NCBI GenBank assembly: GCA_030374735.1
Contig: JASCIV010000822.1
Span: 1-11,632 of the forward strand
DNA from: Gracilaria caudata
Lineage: Eukaryota > Rhodophyta > Florideophyceae > Gracilariales > Gracilariaceae
Reading direction: 5' to 3'
Length of the DNA stretch: 11,632 nucleotides
Below, one piece after another: positions 1 to 8,352 of the stretch; position 1 is the stretch's first letter; every line of letters begins with the position of its first letter. Both the position numbers and the translations under genes were made by a program. The notes below the pieces were generated by a model that ran no database searches, was not told where the DNA came from, and was given only the letters and a program-made list of their open reading frames with translations.

Positions 1-1217
1 GGGCTACGGTTGGGGAATAGGAGGGCGGGGTGGGTTGACGTTGGGGGGGAGGATGGGGACGAAAGAAGCGGGACGAGTGTGATTTGGAGGCAGGCAGGCA
101 GAAGCAACGAAGTGAATGTCTCGCGCGGCGGAGGTAGCGTTGCGATTGGAAGCGCGCGTCGGTCGGGGCGGGAGCAACACGCTGGCGCGCATTGTAAACA
201 GAGCGCGCGCGCACGCGACCGACACGCGCGGTGGAACGGGCGCGCAGTAGCCGCACAGCATGCGGCTGCCGCGCAGCACGCGCCGTGCTGCAAGAACGCA
301 TGCGTCGCGCGTGCGTGGCGCGTTGCCCCAAAGGACGCTGCCACCCCTCGAACGTGCTGTTTCGCTTCCGCGCCTGCATTTCGCCCGCCTTCATGGGCGA
401 TCATGGCCAAGCTCGTTATGGACAGCTGCACGCTCTCGCGACTGCCGTGAGATATGGGGAGCTCTCCGCTAGCTGGCCTCGGCTGAGAGCTTCACACTCG
501 CGCCTCAATCTTCGTCTTCTGGGAGACACTGCCTCAGCGCGGCTGCTGAATGTCAACATTAAGCAAGTCGCATAGTGAAGGCCGTGCCTGTTGCGCCAGT
601 GCAGGCCGTATCTCATTCCAGAGTACGTACCTTCGGTGCCTTTTCCATGATCATGATGATGGCGCATGCTCACTGTGGCCAAAGCGCAATGATTGCGCTC
701 CGGCCTGGTATGGGCTCGTCCATCCTTGCATTGACTGCTACCTATGAAGCACAACGATCCCACTCTGGTACGCGTCCGCAGTGGACCACGTCCGAGCCTG
801 TTCCCGGTCAGCTGCGTTGCTAGACTGCACTCGCAATCTCCACGGACTGTCCGTACCCCACATTGCGGCTACTGCATCACGGCATATCGCTCATACCTAC
901 TACGGACAAACAACTGCCCTGATTCTGCACGGACGCCTACCTGCTCTCCCCTTTCATGTACCTTGCACGTGCGTAATGTTCTGCCAAACAAGAAATATAA
1001 GTACTTGTAGAAGCACACGCACACTGCAGCGCGCGGGGAGCGGATGGAAACAATATGCTTTGTTAAGAAATAGTATGTACACAGTGGTGAAGTTACAGAA
1101 ATCGACGCCAAACTCTATGCCACTTGACCGTGGACGCGCTTGCAAACATCCGCTCTCAACAGTGCTCCCGTCATTTCTGAACTTGCTGCGTAAGTGGTAA
1201 CAAATGTCTTTTCACAC

Positions 1218-1232
1218 CTTGTATGATACAAG
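1218..1232. repeat. 15-bp perfect palindrome
   Basis: CTTGTATGATACAAG has two perfect 7-base arms (CTTGTAT and ATACAAG) around a single central G. It lies in DNA without a gene. Such a compact dyad could be a protein-binding site or chance; nothing nearby tells which. Confidence 0.6.
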
Positions 1233-1448
1233 TTGCATTCAAAGCAAGCGAGTCGCGTTGTCAGTCGAATGAGCTACACTTACTGCTTCAACCGGCCTCG
1301 CTCATTTACACTCAATAGCTGTCTTCGTTTTGTGCATGTGGCATCTTTCTCATGTTTCGGCGAAATAAGCTGTGACGAAGTTGTTTTGCGTTCCAACTCG
1401 AGACCATGGAATGCACACAACCAACGCTAAACTACAGCAAACTGAAAA

Positions 1449-1475
1449 CCTGAAGGGCCTGAAGGGCCTGAAGGG
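1449..1475. repeat. Three tandem copies of a 9-bp unit
   Basis: The unit CCTGAAGGG occurs three times without a mismatch. On the minus strand it would read Pro-Ser-Gly repeats within a short open frame, but that frame has no other sign of being coding, so I treat this as a minisatellite-like repeat in intergenic DNA. Confidence 0.8.
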
Positions 1476-1850
1476 TACTCTGTAAAGGTTACACGCCGAG
1501 TCCTGTGTGACAGACCTAGTAATGCGTAGGGTTCACTGCTATTATACATACATACGCCATGCCCCTCAGTACTTTCACATGCTAGTCCCAACATAGTATT
1601 GTAAGGCGAAAGAAAAGCGGACATTCGAACACCGCGACGGGCGTAGTCCTCCAAAGCTCGCTCAGATGCTCACGTAAAATGCCGTTGTGTAGACATGCTA
1701 GCTTGATCTCAAATATGCAAGGCCTCAACCACTCGTTCGCGCTGCTTTACTTGTAGCTGACGTCAATCTTTTTCACTCAAACATCTTTCTATAAGCGATC
1801 CACTGTCTCACAAACGAGCAGCTAGTAATGTTCAGTAACGCTTTTTTATC

Positions 1851-2642
1851 TTAAACCATGACAGGTTTGGACTTAATCCTTGATTCCTGCTCCTCGATAA
1901 TGGACTTTCTTAGACCCTTGTTTTTCGGTAACGAAATTGCTGCCTCGCTTCCCTTGCCAATGATGAACACATTGGTCTTCCTTGTGGCGAAGTCATGACC
2001 TGCAGCATCGCGAACACGCACAATTTCATGAGAACCAGGATGTTTTTCTCGAAGTTGGATGATACCAACACGACCAATGTTATGTCCACCAGTGATCATG
2101 CACAGATTGCCAACTTCAAACTTGAGAATATCCTCAATCTTGCCTGTGTCGATGTTGATTCTCACCGTATCGTCAACCTTGATCAACGGATCTGGGTAAC
2201 GAATAGTGCGTGCGTCGTGAGTTGCAATGTACGGAACGCCTTTCTGACCGGTTTGTTGACGCTTGACCTTACACAGCTTGTAAGCACCTTCCGCTTTCGT
2301 AATCAAATGAAGAACAAAGCGTCCCTTGATATCGTAGAGCAGTCTGAAAATCTCATTGGTACGATCAATGGTGATAACATCCATAAAGCCAGCTGGAAAA
2401 GTCTTGTCGGTGCGCACTTTGCCATCAACCTTAATAAGACGCTGCATGACGATGGCATTAGCCTCACGTCCATTCAATGCGTACTTAAGACGATTGCGAA
2501 GAATGAGGTTGAGAGGGAGACACTCACGCAACTTGTGGGGACCTGTGGACGGACGCGGTGCCCAAACCCCACCCATCTTATCCAGCATCCAATGCGACGG
2601 CGCGCTTAAGCGCTTCAGATGCTTCTTCGGTCCGCGAGCCAT
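1851..2642 (-). CDS. RPS4: 40S ribosomal protein S4 (eS4)
   Basis: Cytosolic small-subunit ribosomal protein of the eukaryotic/archaeal eS4 family, an rRNA-binding component of the 40S body. The 263-codon frame matches the family's full length and is colinear from the first residue (MARGPKKHLKR). The N-terminal block 16-45 contains HWMLDK and RPSTGPHKLRECLP. An S4-type RNA-binding domain lies at about 42-104 (FMDVI at 86-90). The central signature THDARTIRYPDPLIKV is at 141-156, and a KOW-like segment at about 178-195 (GNLCMITGG, GRVGII). The C-terminal block has NVFIIGKG and ISLPKNKG. The start is an ATG with A at -3 and G at +4; the stop is TAA. There is no intron and all hallmark blocks are present. 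It is transcribed towards the gene-free left side. Identification is from family knowledge and is very secure. Confidence 0.98.
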   Translation of the reverse strand: MARGPKKHLKRLSAPSHWMLDKMGGVWAPRPSTGPHKLRECLPLNLILRNRLKYALNGREANAIVMQRLIKVDGKVRTDKTFPAGFMDVITIDRTNEIFRLLYDIKGRFVLHLITKAEGAYKLCKVKRQQTGQKGVPYIATHDARTIRYPDPLIKVDDTVRINIDTGKIEDILKFEVGNLCMITGGHNIGRVGIIQLREKHPGSHEIVRVRDAAGHDFATRKTNVFIIGKGSEAAISLPKNKGLRKSIIEEQESRIKSKPVMV

Positions 2643-2838
2643 GGTGTATGGTACCTTAGTTCAGAGATCGGACGAGCGCGCTCCGCTTTCTCAATGGGCT
2701 CTGGCAAGACGTTGTCGGGAATGCAGCTTGACGCCAGTAGGCGAACGACGACGATGGCTACCCGATCCACCTCGGTGCGCCGTCCGGCGGCGCCCCCAAC
2801 GAAATTCGTGTGTACGTGTATTTCGATGATTCGCACAA
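2643..2838 (-). promoter_or_regulatory. RPS4 5' flank, presumed leader and promoter
   Basis: This is the immediate upstream DNA of RPS4 on the minus strand. The ATG context is favourable (ACACC before ATGG). I see no clear TATA element. An 8-bp inverted repeat, GGTCCACG at 2903-2910 and CGTGGACC at 2924-2931, lies just beyond this stretch, about 260-290 bases from the start codon. Assigning promoter function rests only on position. Confidence 0.35.
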
Positions 2839-2871
2839 ATGAAGAGCGCGAACACCGCAGCACAAGTGTAC

Positions 2872-2895
2872 ACGTTGACTTTTTCCTGCTTTCAG
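2872..2895 (+). other. Splice-acceptor-like tract on the + strand
   Basis: A TTGAC element (2875-2879) is followed by a pyrimidine-rich run and ends in TTTCAG at 2890-2895. This is the usual shape of a eukaryotic branch site, polypyrimidine tract and AG acceptor. Just upstream is an ATG at 2839 with 20 codons before a TAG. Just downstream, a + strand frame stays open from 2896 to 3143. No donor was pinned down, so an intron is only a suggestion. Confidence 0.3.
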
Positions 2896-3234
2896 GAGTA
2901 GCGGTCCACGCTGTGATCCACACCGTGGACCATTGCGATGCCCCACTGCAGCTCCTGCTGAAGAATGTCACACTACCAAGGGTAGCGTTCTGCCCTTGCT
3001 TGCTTGATGCCTGGCGGTGCAAGACTTCCATCATGCAGCTCGTGCACCCCGAACTTGTCGAGAACGTGTCGCCGCAACAAGTTTATTCTCTGGAGAGTGT
3101 TATGATTCCATTTCGCAGACAAAGATACCTCATCACCTTATGAGCTATATCCTGATCCAAGTATTCCTGTTCCGCTCGCTGAGAAGCAGCCATCGAAGGA
3201 TTACAGGTCGAATCCCTGAGTTCACCTCAGCCTG
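2896..3234 (+). pseudogene. Broken coding-like frames upstream of the 108-codon ORF
   Basis: No single frame is open throughout, yet protein-like text moves between frames. Frame 0 is open to 3143 and includes MQLVHPELVENVSPQQVYSL at about 3033-3092. The frame shared with the ORF at 3235 is open from 3106 to 3216, contains YELYPDPSIPVPLAEKQPS, and is stopped only by a TGA at 3217-3219. This could be a spliced gene with short introns, a decayed gene, or chance. I recognise no family. A superficial Nudix/CFIm25-like resemblance of the first part was considered and not accepted. It shares strand and end with the 3235-3561 ORF and may be its 5' portion. Confidence 0.25.
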
Positions 3235-3561
3235 ATGACATTCGAAGAGCGGTCAGAATGGGACTTGAAGCTCGATAATCTTCGAGACTTACCCCACGTG
3301 CTTCATGTTGAACAGTTACCCTCGCTGAACACGCCTCGCGTTGGTCACTTTCACCGTTTTCATCAGACCAGATTTCTCATCACAAAGTCTGGCGGCATTG
3401 ATGGCGTCACCCTTGGTGTCGCTCCAAACCGTTCAAAATGCGTGTTCGCGATCGAGCTTCCGGCAGGTGCAGCGGTGCTGGTCATAGCAAAATCCCCTGC
3501 GACTCTGGAGACCATTGCATCCCAAATATCTCGCGTTCTCGGGCCCATTTTTCTTTTGTGA
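3235..3561 (+). CDS. Hypothetical protein, 108 codons, possibly a 3' exon
   Basis: I do not recognise this protein. The open frame reads convincingly as a small globular domain in its second half: FLITKSGGIDGV, a conserved-looking CVFAIELPAGAAVLVIAKSP, then a helix-like LETIASQISRVL before TGA. Alternating hydrophobic strands followed by a helix would suit a small alpha/beta fold of the roadblock/LC7 sort, but that is a shape impression, not a homology claim. The ATG at 3235 has a weak context (C at -3), and the same frame is open upstream as far as a TGA at 3217-3219. The frame is also open from 3106 to 3216, so the real start may lie in an upstream exon. It converges tail-to-tail with the site-1 protease gene, leaving about 217 bases between stop codons. 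Confidence 0.4.
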   Translation: MTFEERSEWDLKLDNLRDLPHVLHVEQLPSLNTPRVGHFHRFHQTRFLITKSGGIDGVTLGVAPNRSKCVFAIELPAGAAVLVIAKSPATLETIASQISRVLGPIFLL

Positions 3562-3778
3562 CCAGTCTGAACCAAAGCTCCTGTGTTTCGTTCCACCCAG
3601 CATTGTTGTCATGCAGCAATTACCACACAAGCCGTTTGTTCATGTATGTCAAAATCAGTAGGGTATAGTACTATCACAACGGGAACCAAGTCGTCTGAGC
3701 TATGCTTACATTCTATGGACATTGCTTTACATTTCAAGCAGTAAGTGTGTTCATACTCCATTCATTTTTCAGTTATAA
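3562..3778. other. Convergent 3' flank between the small ORF and the protease gene
   Basis: About 217 bases, fairly AT-rich, lie between two converging stop codons. It should contain the 3' end of the protease transcript. I see no perfect AATAAA placed for either gene and no structured RNA. Confidence 0.5.
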
Positions 3779-6700
3779 CTAGTCAGTTATGGAATAATCG
3801 CTGCCCAGAAAACTTGTACCCGAAGAACGTAAGGATGAATATCCTTCTCTACCGGAGATTGACAGAACAGACACACCAGAAGATATTGACTGTTTTGATT
3901 TGCTTGAGAATCCTCCGTAGTGTGATGTACGGCGACCTCGTCGAGGCTTCCCTTTACTCCTTGGAAGAGAAATCGAAAAGCACAGAAGACATATGCCGAG
4001 AAGTATGCAAAGCAGAGAACGAGGTCTCATGATGTTTCCCCTTGATGAGAACATGTCGAAGAACTTGCTGATCGAGAAGGTGTTTATGTCATTCCATTGA
4101 GGTCTCTCCCAGAGTGGCCACCCTAGTCTTCCAACGTCCTGGTAGTAGTGTCTCTCGGAACCCACGGCCACTGCAAAATCGACAGACGGAAATTTGATCT
4201 GAGCATGGCGCCCTGTTCGACGGTACGGCCGCGTTTGCTCAGCATATCTCTTGGAGCACTTCTGAGGAACGTACTCTCCATTTGCAAAAAGCAAACTCAG
4301 TTCCGGAGTTACCTTTCGAAGAACACTGCTATGTGGCAAGAACAACTCCACAATATGCGACGGTAGTGGCGGGGCTAATCTCGTTAGAATCGTTGCAGAA
4401 GGAGAGAGCTCTGAGGTCAACTTCATGCTCTGCTGAAACAGTCGTTGGCATCTCGGCCGCCCGGCGCAGTTCAGAATTGCATGGTGCACAGCCTGAACAA
4501 AAAACTTGTAGCACTTGGTACCGCCGTAGGCCGTGTCGATACAGTTTGTGTCCCCGTACACCAAGACAGCCCCATTCCCTGCTTTTGTCAAACCAAAAAC
4601 TGGTACTCCTTGAATTCGAAGCGAGCTTAGAATTTTAGTGCTACTGGTCTTGCTGCGCTTGCTCTCATGTAGTTTAACAAAACTTGCATGAAGAAGTTCT
4701 CCACCTGGGGGAAACATGACAATCGGAGCACCGCTCTCAACACGGAAAACCCCATCATCTGTCTTCAAGCTTCCGCTGATCACTGCATCCCCAAAGCCGA
4801 TGCCATATGGGCTGAGAAGAACATTAAGCGCCGGTAGGTTCGAACCTCCTATGATCGGCGTCCAAAAGGAACGTGTGTTATCATCCTCGAAGCGAATATC
4901 TTGCATAAGGTCAACATTGTACCATTCCGCAGCCACAATGAGGGAAAGTCCATATTCCTTGACCATGATCTCCAGTCTATCTTGCTCAGTGGGCGAGAAG
5001 AAATCCTCGGAATCGAAAAGTAATAACGCCCCGTACTGTTTCGCGGTGTGTACATCAAGGCATTCGAGCGAGCGATCCAAAATGTCGATGTGGAAGCCTG
5101 CGTCAACAAAAGTTCGATACAGTCGGTGATAGTTGGTGTGTGGGTGATCACCCAGCCAATCCAACATATCCTTGCTATCCCCGAGATTGTCTCTTGGCAC
5201 ATATCCCGGCGGGTAACGCACGGAATGAAAGATGTCCCACAGAAGTCGCTTTGAGCGCTGTGGCGTAGGGATCACAGAAGCCCTTATGGGTATATGTATG
5301 TTACAAAATACTCCTTCGTGAAGACTTACCACGCGCATCCGGAGCAGTCCTTCAACGACGGTCGGCCTCGATGGACTGGAAGCGGCAGAGAGATGAATGC
5401 CCAGTCCCCCTGCCCACGGCCAAAACCTCTGTGGCGGAGTGACACGGACAGTCAGAAACTCACCACTGTCCGTAGACTCCCATTCGAACCCGTCCAAGGT
5501 TGCCTCAACGCCAGCGGGATTAAATATTGTGACATTGAGAGTCACAGGTTCTGCCCCTTCAATCAGCGGTTGCGAGCAATGCGGCCACATATAAGGACAA
5601 GCCTCATTTGTGAGATCGAAGTATGTTGGAAAGAAAACAGCGTTCGGCCCCTCCACCAGCTTCCTAGCCTTTCGCTTGGAAAGAGGAGGGACTCCGGAGA
5701 ATTGTTCCCTTAGTTTGATCAACTCGCCAAAAGCTTGCTCAATTCGCAAGAGCCCAGCGCCTTGTTCGTACATGGATTCATGCCGCAGACGAGCAGCCGA
5801 ATTCATGAGCGCTATCTTGATCGTTGCAAGGTTGACAACGCGTCGTCGTTCCTCGGTGGGCACGGAACTGATCAGCAAAGCAATCGCAGCTGCCACGACA
5901 GGAGACGCAACGCTCGTACCCGATAACCGAGTACAAGAGGGTGGGTGGTGGCTCGAAGCGGTAAGAGAGCGTGCGTAAGCAACTATATCTGGTTTGACTC
6001 GGCCGTAGCGCGGGAGGTAGGGATGTTGCTCATGCATGGTCATACCGCGAGAACTGAAGGGAGCCAGCGTGGCATCTGGTTCTGCACCAGCTACACCAAC
6101 GACATCCATCATGTCTGCCGGATTGTTGAGCGTGCCCCACAGCGGCCCGTCATTGCCGATAGCAGACACGATGATAACGCCATTGGCTGTGAGCTCGTTG
6201 ATCTTTTCAACAAACGGAATGTCGACGAAGTCAGGCCCACCAATGCTAAGATTGAGCACATCGATGCCTATATGCAGCGCGTAGTTAAACGCGTCAAGAA
6301 ACCATGATGTGTACGACACCTGTGCTCCAGTGAAAACCCTGAAAATGTGCAGATTCGCGTGCGGGGCCAATCCGGGACAAGCTGGATTGCTTCCAGCAAT
6401 AACAGAAGCGACAAAGGTGCCATGACCGACAGTATCTTCGGTGGTGTTCTCGTGAGTCCAATCGGTTATGGTGCGCAAATTCGGAAAGTGGGCAGCACGA
6501 GCAATTCCCGTATCGAAGACAGCGACATTGACGCCGGCGCCGGTGTGGTTGAGACGCCAGAGTGAAGCCGCATTGAAGGCATGGATACGAGGTGGCGCAT
6601 CAGGACGACGGGCAGCACCAGGAGGTGGGAACACGGCCTTTGGGGTGCGGGTGAACGCTCGCTGTGGCGCAACGCGGAGCACGTGAGGAGAGGCACGCAA

Positions 6701-6973
6701 CAGACGCAGTACGGATTCGGACTCCGTGTGAATGATGAGGAAGTCTGTGGGAAACGAAGCGGCCAAATTGGGGCGCTGTAGGATGCGGTAGTGGGCCGGT
6801 GGCTCTAAAGTTAGCACAGAACGGACGTGCGCCGCATGCGACTCGTGCGGGCGGTAGGAAGAGAGCGTTATAATATGATCAGGAGGCTGTTGTGCGCGCG
6901 CGCAGCAGAGGAGGATCGCGCAGTGGAAGACGAAGAGTAGCGGCGCGGCTTTTGCGTGACGTGGCAGCTGCAT
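3779..6973 (-). CDS. MBTPS1: Membrane-bound site-1 protease (subtilisin family S8)
   Basis: Golgi/ER subtilase of the S1P/SKI-1 family, which in animals and plants cuts lumenal loops of membrane-tethered transcription factors (SREBP, ATF6, plant bZIP17/28). The 1064-residue length suits the family. A signal peptide covers about 11-28 (LLFVFHCAILLCC), followed by a prodomain to about 130. The catalytic domain contains Asp154 in AVFDTG, His184 in GHGTFVAS, oxyanion Asn274 in AIGNDG and Ser354 in SGTSVASP. The blocks HIFRVF, QVSYTSWFLDAFNYA and DVLNLSIGGPDF separate S1P from other subtilases. The S1P-specific C-terminal region is intact (YMWPHCSQPL, RYPPGYVPRDNL). It is followed by a membrane helix at 986-1003 and a basic, then Ser-rich tail of about 60 residues. 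No intron is seen. The start ATG directly precedes the signal peptide, with A at -3. Its substrates in this organism are unknown. Confidence 0.97.
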   Translation of the reverse strand: MQLPRHAKAAPLLFVFHCAILLCCARAQQPPDHIITLSSYRPHESHAAHVRSVLTLEPPAHYRILQRPNLAASFPTDFLIIHTESESVLRLLRASPHVLRVAPQRAFTRTPKAVFPPPGAARRPDAPPRIHAFNAASLWRLNHTGAGVNVAVFDTGIARAAHFPNLRTITDWTHENTTEDTVGHGTFVASVIAGSNPACPGLAPHANLHIFRVFTGAQVSYTSWFLDAFNYALHIGIDVLNLSIGGPDFVDIPFVEKINELTANGVIIVSAIGNDGPLWGTLNNPADMMDVVGVAGAEPDATLAPFSSRGMTMHEQHPYLPRYGRVKPDIVAYARSLTASSHHPPSCTRLSGTSVASPVVAAAIALLISSVPTEERRRVVNLATIKIALMNSAARLRHESMYEQGAGLLRIEQAFGELIKLREQFSGVPPLSKRKARKLVEGPNAVFFPTYFDLTNEACPYMWPHCSQPLIEGAEPVTLNVTIFNPAGVEATLDGFEWESTDSGEFLTVRVTPPQRFWPWAGGLGIHLSAASSPSRPTVVEGLLRMRVVSLHEGVFCNIHIPIRASVIPTPQRSKRLLWDIFHSVRYPPGYVPRDNLGDSKDMLDWLGDHPHTNYHRLYRTFVDAGFHIDILDRSLECLDVHTAKQYGALLLFDSEDFFSPTEQDRLEIMVKEYGLSLIVAAEWYNVDLMQDIRFEDDNTRSFWTPIIGGSNLPALNVLLSPYGIGFGDAVISGSLKTDDGVFRVESGAPIVMFPPGGELLHASFVKLHESKRSKTSSTKILSSLRIQGVPVFGLTKAGNGAVLVYGDTNCIDTAYGGTKCYKFFVQAVHHAILNCAGRPRCQRLFQQSMKLTSELSPSATILTRLAPPLPSHIVELFLPHSSVLRKVTPELSLLFANGEYVPQKCSKRYAEQTRPYRRTGRHAQIKFPSVDFAVAVGSERHYYQDVGRLGWPLWERPQWNDINTFSISKFFDMFSSRGNIMRPRSLLCILLGICLLCFSISLPRSKGKPRRGRRTSHYGGFSSKSKQSISSGVSVLSISGREGYSSLRSSGTSFLGSDYSITD

Positions 6974-7116
6974 CGTTGAGCGGCTCGCGCCGCGGAGAGA
7001 AAGGCGCCGCGATGGGACAGACGCCGCATTGTGCGCGACGCGGGGGGTGCGCGTGGCGCGCGGGGTGCGCGACTGATCGGCGCGGCATGCTCGAAATTAT
7101 CGCGTTTTAATTACGA

Positions 7117-7159
7117 GCTAACGTCACGACACGTGTGCGCGGTGAGCTGTCGGCACGTG
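7117..7159 (-). promoter_or_regulatory. Clustered CACGTG and TGACGT boxes upstream of the protease gene
   Basis: Two exact CACGTG cores lie at 7130-7135 (inside the palindrome ACACGTGT, 7129-7136) and 7154-7159, about 160-190 bases upstream of the protease start codon. A TGACGT half site reads on the minus strand at 7121-7126. CACGTG and TGACGT are classic bHLH/bZIP binding cores, and the 24-base spacing puts the two boxes near two helical turns apart. Binding is inferred from motif alone. Confidence 0.4.
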
Positions 7160-8352
7160 AGCTGTATGCTGCGGTGCGCCGCTCGACCGCTCGTGGGCAG
7201 GCGGAGGTGTGGATTCTTGCGAGGAGCGCATCGTCAGCGCGTCAGTTAGCGTGTGGCATAACCTTTATGCTCACACTGATTTCTCCTCCCGGACACACCC
7301 GTTTTGTGGTGGTCATCCGCCACCATTGGTTTTGCCGTGAGAAAGCTGCAGAGGCTTGCTGACATCTCGTTAGCCAACCATCCAGACGTTGTGCAACCAC
7401 TCCCTTGCATGCGTTGACGATTTGAGGGTGCTCCTGCTAAAAACGAAACCAGTCGTTCAACCCAAAGCTCTTACGCGCACTGTTGGCTAATCCGCACTGC
7501 AAGTTCTACACCGCTATGAAGCCTGCCATGACAATCGTGGCGCACTCTTAACATCTTGTCCGACAACGCTTTGAACCATCATCAAGGTTTCTCATCGCTG
7601 CACACCGGCGCGACGTTGCCATTGTTCTCTGCCTGCGATATCTTTAGAATCCGATTTAGCCTTCGTCACTGCAAAGTCAAGTGAAGTTGCCACTGTTAGC
7701 ACGCCCCGAACACTTATGTTTCGTTGGTACAGTATCTGCTAACCTCGATGGAAAGCGTTGTTCCAGCATGGAAGGTGGAGGCGGTACCAAGCACTGTATG
7801 ATGTGGCTAATTGATGAGTCAATCGCTTCTTTAAGAGCGCTTTTGTTAGCCTCAGCAACATGATGTTGTTGCGCTCAGGCATACACAAGTCTTCTCGATA
7901 CTGTATCGTCATATTGGTGCACATTTAGCTTCGTTTTTATGACCACCTTTGAAACCGTACTACCTTCTCCACACCGGATTAGCTGCAAAAGCTGACGGCA
8001 ACAGGGCGTATGGCCATTAAACGATGTCTTTCGCGCTCACCGCCACGAAGTGGCTAATATCAGCTTTTCATATCTCCCCACAATTTCTTCGCTCCGCTAT
8101 GCGCCCACAAGCCTTGCTCAGACACTAGAAGAGCACACTCAACTCTTCTCCTGCCCCCCCTCCCCTAGCCCCCCCTGTCACCCCCATGACCTACCACCAA
8201 CTGAATTAAAAGGCAATCGATACCCCGGAGTTTTGCAAGTGCGCTTCGGAGGAGGGTAATCCTTTTCTTTCGCGGAGCGAGTCATCATAATCATCACATA
8301 ACTACTCTTGGACATTATTTTGCTTTGCTAACGTCCTGTCTATCTCCGGAGC
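7160..8352. other. Divergent intergenic region with many TTAGC/GCTAA motifs
   Basis: About 1.2 kb lies between the protease gene and the divergent 468-codon gene. No frame longer than about 75 codons is present and none resembles a known protein. The stretch holds most of a cluster of TTAGC cores in both orientations: GTTAGC or its complement at 7117, 7245, 7369, 7695, 7738, 7845 and 8327, and GGCTAAT at 7485, 7805 and 8052. An exact TGAGTCA sits at 7815-7821. It should include promoters and leaders of both flanking genes; an unrecognised non-coding RNA cannot be excluded. Confidence 0.5.
8150..8188 (+). repeat. C-rich low-complexity tract
   Basis: Several runs of C (up to seven) are broken by short interruptions, about 165-200 bases upstream of the start codon at 8353. 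The complementary strand has closely spaced G-runs and could in principle fold into a G-quadruplex. Function is unknown. Confidence 0.6.

Larger units (their letters stand above)
1..1850. other. Intergenic stretch with no supportable gene
   Basis: No open frame here resembles a protein I know, and none has convincing coding character. Bases 1 to about 420 are GC-rich and very rich in CpG, with runs of alternating GC near 195-235. This resembles the composition around the 5' end of the site-1 protease gene near 6890-7260, so it could be the promoter side of a gene lying left of the window, but that is inference. From about 560 to 1850 composition is mixed. This part includes the downstream flank of RPS4, which ends at 1851. 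No tRNA, rRNA or mobile element was recognised. Confidence 0.6.

Noticed and set aside
10..575. Overlapping + strand open frames of 114 and 146 codons (231-575 and 10-450)
   Set aside because: They lie in GC-rich DNA where stop codons are rare. Their composition is Arg/Ala/Cys-rich in every frame, and no domain or signal is recognisable.
416..1200. Open frames of 115 (-) and 139 (+) codons
   Set aside because: No recognisable motif, no sensible residue pattern, and competing frames of similar length on both strands.
1995..2609. 204-codon + strand frame antisense to RPS4
   Set aside because: A shadow of the highly conserved RPS4 gene; its translation shows no family resemblance.
2896..2990. 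Resemblance of a + strand frame to the Nudix-like core of CFIm25 (a V-x-A-V... P...LLL pattern, and MPGG in another frame)
   Set aside because: It needs a frame change, and the later conserved blocks of that family are not found, so the match is too weak.
3207..3230. A 24-base GT...AG segment that would remove the in-frame TGA at 3217
   Set aside because: Far shorter than usual spliceosomal introns; listed only as a coincidence.
3140..3230. tRNA-like T-arm text (GGTCGAATCC)
   Set aside because: One base short of the GGTTCGAATCC consensus, with no A box, acceptor stem or anticodon arm at the right spacing.
4830..4845. GGTTCGAACC, a tRNA T-loop-like palindrome
   Set aside because: It lies inside the site-1 protease coding sequence with no surrounding cloverleaf.
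6957..6964. TGACGTGG, an unfolded-protein-response-like element at the protease gene
   Set aside because: It falls in codons 4-6 of the coding sequence and is explained by the amino acids encoded there; an 8-mer match alone is not enough.
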